Assembly (NCBI GenBank): GCA_965222505.1
Contig: OZ244956.1
Span: 248,001 to 312,000, forward strand
Source: G965222505 sp965222505
Lineage (GTDB): Bacteria; Bacteroidota; Rhodothermia; Rhodothermales; DATKEJ01
DNA length: 64,000 nt
Direction of reading: 5' to 3'
Shown here in pieces: positions 16,714 through 24,585 of this stretch. Every line of letters starts with the position of its first letter. The stretch's first letter is position 1. The notes below the pieces were generated by a model that saw only the letters and a program-made list of their open reading frames with translations, made no database searches and had not been told where the DNA came from. A program made the translations under genes and the position numbers.

Positions 16714-18795
16714 ATGGAAACCTTACTGAACCGTAAACCTACTCGTTCAGCATTCCACCTATTGCTGATTGCCGTTGCCGGCTTTATTTGGGCTGGATGC
16801 GGGAATTCCGCCCCCACGGTTGCCCCTCCGCCAGTCGATCCCAATATCCTGGCCCTGCTTGGAGATACCCCCCTCACCCTGGCTACTTTTGAAGAGGAAT
16901 ATGCCAAGTCTGTCGGCGGCAGAACAGAAGCAGCCGACGATTCCATGGGGGCCTATACCGACTTCCTTGAGCGCTACGTCAATTTCCGGCTGAAAGTTAT
17001 GGATGCCGAGGCCCTGGGCCTGAAGCAAGATTCAGCCATTGCTGCCGAACTGAGCCAGTACCGTGAGCAATTGGCACGGCCCTACATGATCGAGGAAGAT
17101 GTGATCAATCCGGTCATCCAGGATATTTTCGAAAAACAAAAAGAGGAGATCAACGCCAGCCATTTGCTCGTCCGCATCGATCCAAAGGCCTCCCCGGAAG
17201 ACTCCCTGACGGCCTATCAGAAGATGGAAGCCATGGTCGATTCGGTCAATGCCGGTATCCCCTTTGCCGATGTGGCCATGCGCATGTCGGAAGACCCCAC
17301 GGCTGGGCGAAACCAGGGCAATCTCGGATACTTCACCGGGGGCCGCATGATTCAGGCTTTCGAAGACCAGGCATACAACACCCCGGTCGGCGAAATGACC
17401 CCGATCTTCCGGACGCGCTTTGGCTACCACGTGATGATCGTCCACGACCGCCGGCCCCGCACCCCGGACATCCGGGCCGCACACATCCTCATCCGGACCT
17501 CACAACAGGATGCGGACTCTATGGACGCCTATCTCACCGCAGATTCTCTTAAACAACGTATTGCCGCAGGTGAAGATTTTGCCGAACTGGCAACCGCGTA
17601 TTCAACCGACAAAGGTTCTGCCCGACAGGGCGGCGACCTCGGGTTCTTTTCGTTGGGCCGCATGGTGAAACCGTTTGAAGAAGCGGCCTTTGCCCTGGAA
17701 AACCCCGGCGACGTCTCCGACCTCGTGCGGACGCGCTTCGGGTATCACATCATCAAACTTTTGGAACGTAAGGCGCCTCCGACCTACGATGAATCCTACG
17801 AAGAACTGAAACAGCTTGCCAAACGGCTCCCCCGTTCCAAAGCACAGGAAGAAGCCTATGGCACGGTTTTGCGTGAAGACTTCGGTTGGTCAATGGATAC
17901 CCTGGCCATCCAAGAGGTGGTGGCCCCCCTTGCAGGAGACTCGTTGACGATCTTGCTGGTCGAGCAAAAACGGAAGGTGATGGTCGATTCCGTCGCGTCG
18001 ACCGTTGATGCTCCGCTGGATGCCGCCGTCCTGGGCAGAACCCTGGCGACCCTCGGCACGACGACCTACACGGTACAAGACTTCATTGACCATGCCAAAA
18101 CCATCCGGCCAACCATGCAGATGAAGAGTGCCGATGACGTCTTGGAAGCGTTGAACAAGAAGATTGCCAACGATGCCGTTGACATGGCAGCCGACCAACT
18201 CGAAGAACGGAAACCTGCTTTCAAAGCCCTGATGGACCAATACCTGGACGGCATCCTGCTCTTCCGGGTCATGGAAGACTCCGTTTGGAATGCAACCTCC
18301 AGTGACAGCGTCGGACTCCGGGCCCATTACGATGCCCATGCAGCCGGCTATATGTACCCGGAGCGGAAACGGGTGGTCAACTTCTTCAGCTCGTCTGACT
18401 CTACACTCAAAGACCTGAAAAGCGTACTGGATTCCGGTGCTTCCGCCGACTTGAGCATGTATGAAGCCGATTCAACCATCGTCTTCCGTATGGACACGAC
18501 GTTTGTGGCAGATAGCACCAATTCCATCTATGATCGCGTCCTGAAACTGGAGCAAGGTCAAACAACGGATGTCGTGCCCTTCAGACGCGGGTTTAACATG
18601 CTGTACGTTGATGGGATCGAAGCCCCTCGGCCCAAGACCTACGAAGAAGCCCGTGCCGAAGTCCTGGGCGAATACCAGAAGATTGTGGAAAATGCCTGGA
18701 TTGAACGGCTGCGCAAGCGATACAATGTACGGGTATTCCCATCCCGGCTTTCCGCCGCGTTTGCTGCCGAACGCATGCCGGATGCCATACCTTAA
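16714..18795 (+). CDS. Parvulin-type peptidyl-prolyl isomerase lipoprotein with two PpiC domains
   Basis: A 693-residue periplasmic foldase. The ATG at 16714 gives METLLNRKPTRSAFHLLLIA and a lipobox ending WAGC; the longer frame from 16558 adds about 52 implausible residues. Two parvulin (rotamase) domains are clear: INASHLLVRID to GYHVMIVHDRRP (about 145-247), with GNLGYFTGGRM, and IRAAHILIRTS to GYHIIKLLERK (about 252-353), with GDLGFFSLGRM. About 330 residues of helical, unassigned sequence follow. Such proteins assist outer-membrane protein folding. It leads a three-gene foldase set, but a terminator separates it from the other two. Confidence 0.92.
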   Translation: METLLNRKPTRSAFHLLLIAVAGFIWAGCGNSAPTVAPPPVDPNILALLGDTPLTLATFEEEYAKSVGGRTEAADDSMGAYTDFLERYVNFRLKVMDAEALGLKQDSAIAAELSQYREQLARPYMIEEDVINPVIQDIFEKQKEEINASHLLVRIDPKASPEDSLTAYQKMEAMVDSVNAGIPFADVAMRMSEDPTAGRNQGNLGYFTGGRMIQAFEDQAYNTPVGEMTPIFRTRFGYHVMIVHDRRPRTPDIRAAHILIRTSQQDADSMDAYLTADSLKQRIAAGEDFAELATAYSTDKGSARQGGDLGFFSLGRMVKPFEEAAFALENPGDVSDLVRTRFGYHIIKLLERKAPPTYDESYEELKQLAKRLPRSKAQEEAYGTVLREDFGWSMDTLAIQEVVAPLAGDSLTILLVEQKRKVMVDSVASTVDAPLDAAVLGRTLATLGTTTYTVQDFIDHAKTIRPTMQMKSADDVLEALNKKIANDAVDMAADQLEERKPAFKALMDQYLDGILLFRVMEDSVWNATSSDSVGLRAHYDAHAAGYMYPERKRVVNFFSSSDSTLKDLKSVLDSGASADLSMYEADSTIVFRMDTTFVADSTNSIYDRVLKLEQGQTTDVVPFRRGFNMLYVDGIEAPRPKTYEEARAEVLGEYQKIVENAWIERLRKRYNVRVFPSRLSAAFAAERMPDAIP

Positions 18796-18844
18796 CCTGA
18801 CCGAAGTATAGAAGACTGCATGATTTCGGTCCTTTTCGAGTGCC

Positions 18845-18889
18845 GGGGCGACGGGCAGAACAATTTCTGATCCCGTCGCCCCGTTATTT
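18845..18889 (+). terminator. Rho-independent terminator after the first foldase gene
   Basis: GGGGCGACGGG (18845-18855) pairs perfectly with CCCGTCGCCCC (18872-18882), followed by GTTATTT. The stem is 11 bp and starts about 50 bp after the stop codon. Confidence 0.9.
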
Positions 18890-19052
18890 ACAAAGTCCTG
18901 TTACACAGTCTTGCGTCCCTTCGACCTTGTCGAAATGCACAAGATCAACGACAAGCGGCGTAACATCAGTAACTTAGTCGTCTGCGGCTCATTTTGTTTT
19001 CTCCCTTTCTTGCACCGACCGGCGCGCCGGATATGAGGATGGATCGTCGAAT

Positions 19053-19934
19053 ATGACCTTTAATAAACGGCTGTCACAAGCGGTACAGGTTTTTTTGGGG
19101 GCCACGTTGTTGTTCCTTTTCGGTTGTGGATCTTCCGAAGCCGAGGATGATTCCTTTGTTGCGCGGGTCAATGCGGCTGCCCTTTCCCAGGAGGAAGTGG
19201 ATTTGGTCCTGGCCAATATGACCCCCGGACTGGACAGCGTCAATGCGCGTAAGCAATACATCGACCAATGGATCACGAACGAATTGCTTGCCCAGGAGGC
19301 CAGACGGCGCAGCCTCCAGGATATACCGGAAATCCGCCAGAAGATTATCGATAGTGAGCGTTCCGTGCTGATTACCTCACTTGTTAATCGGTTACAGGAT
19401 GAAACCGAGCCGCCTACAGAAGCCGATATCCAGGCCTATTTTGAACAGAACATCAATAACCTCGTTCTGCGTGAGCCCTTCCTGAGAATCCGTTACCTTA
19501 CCTCCGCTGACAGCGCCCTTGCCCATGAGGCCCACGGCATCGCCTTAACGTTACCAAACGCTGCCCAACCGGACTCCCTCTGGCGTTCCGTCATTGCCAC
19601 CCACGCTGCCGATACCAGTGGAGCCCTGGTTTTGTCTTTCAACTTTTACCCAGAGAGCCGACTCTTTCGGAACATCCCGAATTTGGCCCGTACACTACCA
19701 ACCTTGAGGCCAGGGCAAACCGCCCCCCTCATCCGTCATGCCGATCAGTACCATATTCTCCAACTGGTAGAACGGGTACCGACCGGCACGTTGCCTCGTC
19801 TGGCGTGGGTGCGGGATGAGGTACGTAACCACTTATTAATACAGGCCCGTAAACAGGTATACATCGATCATGTGACCCGGCTTCGCAATGAAGCCCTCGC
19901 ACGCGGTACCCTTGAGATAAACGTGCAGGAATGA
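19053..19934 (+). CDS. SurA/PpiC-like lipoprotein without an obvious catalytic domain
   Basis: A 293-residue lipoprotein (lipobox FLFGC, near residue 25). Residues 35-120 resemble the SurA N-terminal chaperone region (FVARVNAAALSQEEVDLVLA, YIDQWITNELLAQEARRR). The part where a parvulin domain would sit (about 140-250) lacks the SHILI and G-x-L-G-(Y/F)-F motifs, so it may be a chaperone only. Its end overlaps the next foldase by 4 bp (ATGA). A perfect 12-bp palindrome CCGGCGCGCCGG lies at 19019-19030, just before the start. Confidence 0.75.
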   Translation: MTFNKRLSQAVQVFLGATLLFLFGCGSSEAEDDSFVARVNAAALSQEEVDLVLANMTPGLDSVNARKQYIDQWITNELLAQEARRRSLQDIPEIRQKIIDSERSVLITSLVNRLQDETEPPTEADIQAYFEQNINNLVLREPFLRIRYLTSADSALAHEAHGIALTLPNAAQPDSLWRSVIATHAADTSGALVLSFNFYPESRLFRNIPNLARTLPTLRPGQTAPLIRHADQYHILQLVERVPTGTLPRLAWVRDEVRNHLLIQARKQVYIDHVTRLRNEALARGTLEINVQE

Positions 19935-21313
19935 CACAAGCCCCACCCCTTATGAAGCGAATATTGAACGACGTGATGCTGGTCCGATGGGTCTGCTGCC
20001 TCACACTCTGGGCCATTTCGCTCCCGGCGATGGCGCAGGAGAACGAAGTGATTGATGAGATCGTCGCCATAATAGACGGTGAAATCATCTTGCGCTCCGA
20101 AGTCAATGCCCTGGTGCTGAATTTAAATCAACAGCAAAAGGTGCCCATTACGGAAGCCCTCTGGGGGCAAGTCCTGAACGAGTTGATTGATCAAAAGGTC
20201 ATGCTCGTCCAGGCAGAGGCCGATACCACCGTTACCGTATCTGAAGACCAGGTTAATCAGGAACTAGACACCCGTATTGCCCGGCTCTCGCAACAGGTCG
20301 GCGGCGAGCAAAAGCTGGAAGAGGTGTACGGCAAACCCGTACTCCAAATCAAAGACGAACTACGGGATAACATCCGGGAGCAACTGCTCACGACGACCTT
20401 CGAGCGGATGAAATTCCAAAACGTCCGGGTTACCCCCAGTGAAGTCCGGACCTGGTTTCATCAGTTTCCAACGGATTCCTTGCCCTCCATCCCCGAGATT
20501 GTTCGCGTTGCCCATATCGTACGTCGGCCGGCCATTGACCCTGCGGCCAAGCAAGAGGCAATGGATCTCATCACGACGATTCGTGATTCGGTGGTGCATA
20601 CATCTGCGATCATTGAAGACCTCGCCAAATTCTCAGACGATCCTGGCTCCGCCCAAAACGGCGGCCGCTACCAGAACATGAAACTCAGCGAGGTCGTCCC
20701 CGAATTCGGGGCGGTGGCCTCCACGCTGGAGCCCAATGAAATCTCACAGGTGTTTGAGACCTCCTTTGGCCTCCACTTCATGCGGCTCAACAGTCGGATT
20801 GGGGATGTCATTGACTTCAACCATATTCTGATTCGAATTGATGATTCTCGGGTAAATGCCGAACCGGCCATCGAATACCTGAACACCTTGAGGGACTCGA
20901 TACTGGTGCACAAAGTACCCTTCGAACAATTGGCAAAACGACATTCTGAAGACCCCTTCAGTGCAAGTATCGGTGGGGCTGTGATGGACCCGCGTTCACA
21001 GGAACGGGACCTGGTGCTGGACGCGCTTGGCCCCCTGTGGAAACAAACCATCAGCCAGATGGAAGTCGGTGACATCAGCGAGCCGGCAGATACGGAACTG
21101 TTGGATAGCCGAAAAGCCTTGCACATTGTCCGGTTGCAGAAGCATGTACCTGAACATACGGTCAGTCTCGAAACAGACTATGAGCGCATTGAACAACTGG
21201 CAACCCAGGAAAAACGTACACGCCTCCGCAGGGCATGGCTTGACCGATTACGTGCCTCCGCCTACATTCGGTATTTAACGGATGATGTCCCGGAATCCGC
21301 CACCCAACTCTGA
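19931..21313 (+). CDS. SurA-like periplasmic peptidyl-prolyl isomerase
   Basis: A 460-residue exported foldase with a signal peptide ending near AMAQ (ISLPAMAQENEV). The SurA N-terminal domain spans about 40-170 (VIDEIVAIIDGEIILRSEVN, LIDQKVMLVQAEAD). Two PpiC-like domains follow: RVAHIVRRP to FGLHFMRLNSRIGD (about 194-298) and FNHILIRID to LHIVRLQKHVPE (about 300-405). SurA escorts outer-membrane beta-barrel proteins through the periplasm. It is translationally coupled to the preceding lipoprotein (ATGA overlap), so the two probably work together. The MoxR ATPase gene follows after about 40 bp. Confidence 0.9.
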   Translation: MTQAPPLMKRILNDVMLVRWVCCLTLWAISLPAMAQENEVIDEIVAIIDGEIILRSEVNALVLNLNQQQKVPITEALWGQVLNELIDQKVMLVQAEADTTVTVSEDQVNQELDTRIARLSQQVGGEQKLEEVYGKPVLQIKDELRDNIREQLLTTTFERMKFQNVRVTPSEVRTWFHQFPTDSLPSIPEIVRVAHIVRRPAIDPAAKQEAMDLITTIRDSVVHTSAIIEDLAKFSDDPGSAQNGGRYQNMKLSEVVPEFGAVASTLEPNEISQVFETSFGLHFMRLNSRIGDVIDFNHILIRIDDSRVNAEPAIEYLNTLRDSILVHKVPFEQLAKRHSEDPFSASIGGAVMDPRSQERDLVLDALGPLWKQTISQMEVGDISEPADTELLDSRKALHIVRLQKHVPEHTVSLETDYERIEQLATQEKRTRLRRAWLDRLRASAYIRYLTDDVPESATQL

Positions 21314-21352
21314 CCTCCACTCCTCCGCTAACGAAAACGTTGAAAGGTATTT

Positions 21353-22327
21353 ATGAGTACGGTAACCGTCGAATCCCTTCACGCAGCCTATGAGAAGTTA
21401 CGCGGAGAAATCGGAAAGATCATTGTGGGACAGGAGGAGATCATTGAACAGGTCTTTGTTACCTTGATCGCACGGGGCCATTGCCTCCTCGTGGGGGTGC
21501 CGGGTCTTGCCAAAACCCTGCTGATTCGTACCCTTGCCGACGCGCTGGCCCTCAGGTTCAGCCGTATCCAGTTTACGCCGGATCTGATGCCGAGTGACAT
21601 CACCGGCACCGAAGTGATTGAGGAAGACCGACAAACCGGGCAACGGGTCTTCCGCTTTATCAAAGGACCCATTTTCGGCAACATCATCCTGGCCGATGAA
21701 ATCAACCGGACCCCACCCAAAACCCAGGCCGCCCTGCTCGAAGCCATGCAAGAGCAACATGTAACGGCAGCAGGCACGACGTACCCGCTAGAATCGCCCT
21801 TTTTTGTGTTGGCCACACAAAACCCCATTGAACAGGAAGGTACGTATCCCCTCCCCGAAGCCCAGCTTGACCGGTTTATGCTAAACCTGTGGCTGGATTA
21901 CCCCACGTTTGAGCAAGAGGTGGCTGTGGTGCGCAACACCACCAGCGATACCCGAAATACCGTCCAAACCGCCCTGACCGCCGAAGAATTGATCAGCTAT
22001 CAAACGCTGGTCCGTCAGGTCCCGGTTGCAGACAACGTTATTGAATACGCCGTCCGGCTTACCTCGCAAACACGTCCGGGCAGCGAACATGCACCTGAGT
22101 TTATCAAAAACTACCTCAGTTGGGGAGCCGGGCCACGGGCCTCCCAATACCTCATCCTGGGCGCAAAAGCACTCGCGTTAATGGATGGCCGGTCAACGCC
22201 ACTCATTCAGGATGTGCAACGCATCTCGATTCCAGTCCTCCGGCACCGCATTGTGCCCAACTTCAACGCTGAAGCTGAAGGCATTTCGGCCGTTGACCTG
22301 ATCCGCAGACTTACCGAAACCGCATAA
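21353..22327 (+). CDS. MoxR family AAA+ ATPase
   Basis: A 324-residue AAA+ protein with Walker A GVPGLAKT (near 48), the IQFTPDLMPSDITG motif, Walker B ILADEINRTPPKTQ and sensor FFVLATQNPIEQEGTYPLPE, the classic MoxR pattern. MoxR proteins act as chaperones with von Willebrand A-domain partners, usually encoded next door. Here no DUF58 or VWA gene is adjacent; a foldase operon lies upstream and a hairpin downstream. A second MoxR at 56931 has the standard partners. This copy may share those partners or serve the foldase/envelope system. Confidence 0.95.
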   Translation: MSTVTVESLHAAYEKLRGEIGKIIVGQEEIIEQVFVTLIARGHCLLVGVPGLAKTLLIRTLADALALRFSRIQFTPDLMPSDITGTEVIEEDRQTGQRVFRFIKGPIFGNIILADEINRTPPKTQAALLEAMQEQHVTAAGTTYPLESPFFVLATQNPIEQEGTYPLPEAQLDRFMLNLWLDYPTFEQEVAVVRNTTSDTRNTVQTALTAEELISYQTLVRQVPVADNVIEYAVRLTSQTRPGSEHAPEFIKNYLSWGAGPRASQYLILGAKALALMDGRSTPLIQDVQRISIPVLRHRIVPNFNAEAEGISAVDLIRRLTETA

Positions 22328-22332
22328 AAAAA

Positions 22333-22363
22333 CCGGGTAAACGGCTGTGCTCCGTCTACCCGG
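22333..22363. terminator. Hairpin terminator after moxR
   Basis: CCGGGTAAACGG (22333-22344) pairs with CCGTCTACCCGG with one A-C mismatch. A run of seven A residues precedes it and AAAA follows, so on the minus strand the hairpin is followed by a T-run; it may act in both directions. Confidence 0.65.
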
Positions 22364-22647
22364 AAAATGTGGCTCTAGTCAAGGAGGCAAACCAGGACTG
22401 TGCAACCTGGTCAAGGAGGTAGTCCAGAACCACCTTATTAATATACGGTATTACGCACGATTTTTGTTAGTGGTGTGGATAACTATTACCGACACTTGTG
22501 CCGGACCCCAGGTGTATGATTATTGATTGGTGATTGATGATTGGTGATATTTGATTGAAAGCAGCCAGTCATAATTCACAATTCACCAATCAAAAACCAC
22601 CAATATTCTACTATCCAGCAATATTATCCAACCCCACCCTTCGCCCC
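22364..22647 (+). other. Gene-free gap: AGGCAA motif, then a hairpin word island
   Basis: At 22381-22410 a motif GAGGCAAACCAGG-N-CTGTGCAACCTGG occurs, with CCAGG/CCTGG pairing, flanked by two copies of GTCAAGGAGG. Related AGAGGCAA motifs recur in pilus-gene leaders at 32561, 32670 and 39201. At 22519-22606 an island of ATTGGTGATT words contains TTGATTGGTGA (22523-22533), which pairs with TCACCAATCAA (22583-22593). No open frame is supported here. Confidence 0.6.
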
Positions 22648-23289
22648 ATGCCTCACCTCTCCGTAGCGCCCTACCCTGATCTTGATCTATACGTCTTCTC
22701 GACGGCCTTCCCGGCCCCCCTTGGCGCCTTCTCGACCCCAACCTGGCTAACAGACCTCTTTAAGGTAGACGCTAAAGCACCCTTTTCCCGTAACGAAGAC
22801 ACCCGAAAAACCGTTCGGGATTTGTTGCGTCATGAAGGGTACAAACCTACCGGCCGGGGCAAACCTGCCTCTGAATACCTTGTTCGGGCAGCAGAACAGG
22901 GGTATTTGCGTTCCATCAACCTGGCTGTGGATGCCTGCAATGCCGTATCCCTGCATTCCGGCCTTCCAATTAGCGTAGTGGATATAGACCTGTTGTACCC
23001 GCCGTGCCACGTTGCCCCAGGTGCACCAGATGTAGCGTATATATTTAATGCGTCTGGGCAAGTGATCAAAGTGGCCGGTTTATTATGCCTCCATGACCAG
23101 GAAGGCCCCTGCGCAAATGCAGTTAAAGATGCGCAACGAGCCAAAACCCATGAAGGTACCTCTAAGACCTTAACGCTGATCTGGGGCACGCAGACCCTGG
23201 ACACAGCGGCCGTCGGCATCTGGTACCGGTCTTTGCTGGAAAAATGTGGCGCTACAACGACAAGATGGTCCGCAATTCCGATGACTTGA
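22648..23289 (+). CDS. B3/B4 domain protein (phenylalanyl-tRNA synthetase beta-subunit-like domain)
   Basis: A 213-residue stand-alone B3/B4 domain, the fold found in the PheRS beta subunit. The ATG at 22648 is used because the longer frame from 22555 translates the word-repeat island. The family pattern is clear: APFSRNEDTRKTVRDLLRHE near 50-70, KPTGRGKPASEYLVRAAEQG, and SINLAVDACNAVSLHSGLPI near 92-111, then a GxVIKVAGL-like core strand. Stand-alone members are thought to edit or bind aminoacyl groups, but this is not established. It is not an operon partner of any neighbour that can be named. Confidence 0.85.
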   Translation: MPHLSVAPYPDLDLYVFSTAFPAPLGAFSTPTWLTDLFKVDAKAPFSRNEDTRKTVRDLLRHEGYKPTGRGKPASEYLVRAAEQGYLRSINLAVDACNAVSLHSGLPISVVDIDLLYPPCHVAPGAPDVAYIFNASGQVIKVAGLLCLHDQEGPCANAVKDAQRAKTHEGTSKTLTLIWGTQTLDTAAVGIWYRSLLEKCGATTTRWSAIPMT

Positions 23290-23459
23290 AACGAATACTG
23301 GAAGCCAACCGTGCAGTAGGCCGTTTCATCGACCAAAAATGGCTACAAAATCATTGGGCCAAAATGGTGTTTACGAATGGGGTTCGTCTCAATCTATATC
23401 ATTTGGGTCCCAAGTTGGAACAAAATCTGTCTCAACCTGAATATTTTGAGCCCGCTTAG
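23244..23459 (+). CDS. Small hypothetical ORF
   Basis: A 71-codon frame (an ATG at 23265 is an alternative start) overlapping the 3' end of the B3/B4 gene by up to 46 bp. The product (VRNSDDLKRILEANRAVGRF...) is soluble and resembles nothing I recognise. It could be a small gene translationally coupled to its neighbour or a chance frame; overlap with a convincing gene and the lack of a family lower confidence. Confidence 0.3.
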   Translation: MWRYNDKMVRNSDDLKRILEANRAVGRFIDQKWLQNHWAKMVFTNGVRLNLYHLGPKLEQNLSQPEYFEPA

Positions 23460-23939
23460 GGCTGGGTATATTTTTACATAAGTATATAATATTAATAAGC
23501 CTGAGTATATTTTTTCAAGATCCTATCTTGCATCTGGCATAGATATTGTTTATAATTGCGGCAGAGGTAATTGTCACTGTAGGCAAAGTTTGAGAGGCGA
23601 TCCAGAGTTCAGTTTCGACGCGGAGGCATAAGTCGTCGAGACCTGGTCCCATCCTCATTTCACTTCGTCGTCAGCCCCTTACCCCTACGTCAGCAAATTG
23701 AGTAAGCTGTGCTCTAGGCAAGCCGGCATTCAATGAAAGTGGCGAGGGATGCGTATGCCCACGAATGGGTGAACCGCACGCCCCCAACGCTCCAAATTGA
23801 TAACGGTTCAAGGAGGCCTTCTCAGTGCATCTCACTAACGCCGACGGTAATGAAAAGCTGAAATGGCGCTTGTTGTAGGAGGCAAGCTATTCCCACAACC
23901 CAACAATACACTAACCAAATACAAGTGAGGTAATTCACA
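23460..23939 (+). promoter_or_regulatory. Long leader region upstream of the pilin-like gene
   Basis: A 480-bp gene-free region. It opens AT-rich with a TATAAT (about 23485) inside GTATATAATATTAATAAG. Later parts contain GGCAAAG and GAGAGGCG near 23580-23600, AGGCAAGCCGGC near 23713, TCAAGGAGGCC at about 23810 and AGGAGGCAAGC near 23877. The true ribosome site of the pilin is probably AAGTGAGGTAATTCACA just before 23940. The length and recurring purine words suggest a structured, regulated mRNA leader. Confidence 0.5.
23535..23550 (+). promoter_or_regulatory. Candidate sigma-54 promoter
   Basis: TGGCATAGATATTGTT matches the -24/-12 consensus TGGCAC-N5-TTGCW at the GG and TG positions with correct spacing; the -12 C is T. 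Pilin genes in several phyla use sigma-54, and this lies about 390 bp before the pilin-like start. Candidate only. Confidence 0.35.
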
Positions 23940-24437
23940 ATGGGACAACAACAACTTCTCCTGCTCGTTCTGGCAACGGTCATCGTCGGTATCGCCATCG
24001 TGGTCGGTATCAACGCCTACAGCGAAAACTCTGTCCGTACCAGCTGGGATTCACTCCTGCAAGACGCTATGCGGATTGCTAACGATGCCCAATCCTGGAA
24101 AAACAAGCCGGAAATGTTCGGTGGCAGCTCTGACCTGACCAAAACCGACGAAAACGACTTCGACGGCGTGAACTTCATCGACCTGGCGTACTCAGGTGGT
24201 GCCATCTCGGGTGGCTCCAACCAGTGCTACACGAACCTGAACGGCGTGTTTGAACTGACCAGCTCGACTGATGATCTCACGATCGACGGCTACAGCGTGA
24301 CCAACCAGAACAAAGTCCAAGTTGACGTCACCGGCACGACCGAAGACAAAGTTGCCCTGGACCGCACGGAATCCATCCGCGGCGGCAAAGACTTCTCGGG
24401 CACCGACGATCCAGTGACCGCTCCGGCTTGCGCCTAA
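23940..24437 (+). CDS. Type IV pilin-like protein with minimal leader
   Basis: A 165-residue protein opening MGQQQLLLLVLATVIVG, one hydrophobic helix (about 5-25), and a small Gly/Ser/Asp-rich domain with two cysteines (QCYTN and terminal PACA) that could close a loop like the pilin D-region. If prepilin peptidase cuts after Gly2, the leader is only Met-Gly; the canonical Glu at +5 is absent (Leu). It has the strongest own terminator and the longest leader in the block and precedes pilC, so it is the best candidate for the major pilin. The assignment rests on N-terminus, size and neighbours. Confidence 0.7.
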   Translation: MGQQQLLLLVLATVIVGIAIVVGINAYSENSVRTSWDSLLQDAMRIANDAQSWKNKPEMFGGSSDLTKTDENDFDGVNFIDLAYSGGAISGGSNQCYTNLNGVFELTSSTDDLTIDGYSVTNQNKVQVDVTGTTEDKVALDRTESIRGGKDFSGTDDPVTAPACA

Positions 24438-24490
24438 TGCACCATATGCATAACGCAAGCTAAAAGGGCATAAGCCCTGCGCTTTGATAG

Positions 24491-24548
24491 ACAGGCGGCA
24501 CCTGTAGTGAGGCAACATCACGTATCAGGTTGCCGCCTGTTTTATTTC
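24491..24548 (+). terminator. Rho-independent terminator after the pilin gene
   Basis: ACAGGCGGC-ACCTG (24491-24504) pairs with CAGGTTGCCGCCTGT (24526-24540) with one bulge, followed by TTTATTT. It would let a monocistronic pilin mRNA accumulate above the pilC-pilB message. Confidence 0.85.
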
Positions 24549-24585
24549 CTTCCTTTGCTCGCACGCTCAAATTATTACTCCTCTC

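Noticed and set aside
19019..19030. CCGGCGCGCCGG palindrome as an operator
   Set aside because: A 12-bp GC palindrome can arise by chance and no second copy was noticed; mentioned only in the gene entry.
22364..22410. Cyclic di-GMP (GEMM) riboswitch suggested by GGCAAACC
   Set aside because: The diagnostic CACGCA and ACGCAAAGCC elements and the paired helices of the class are missing.
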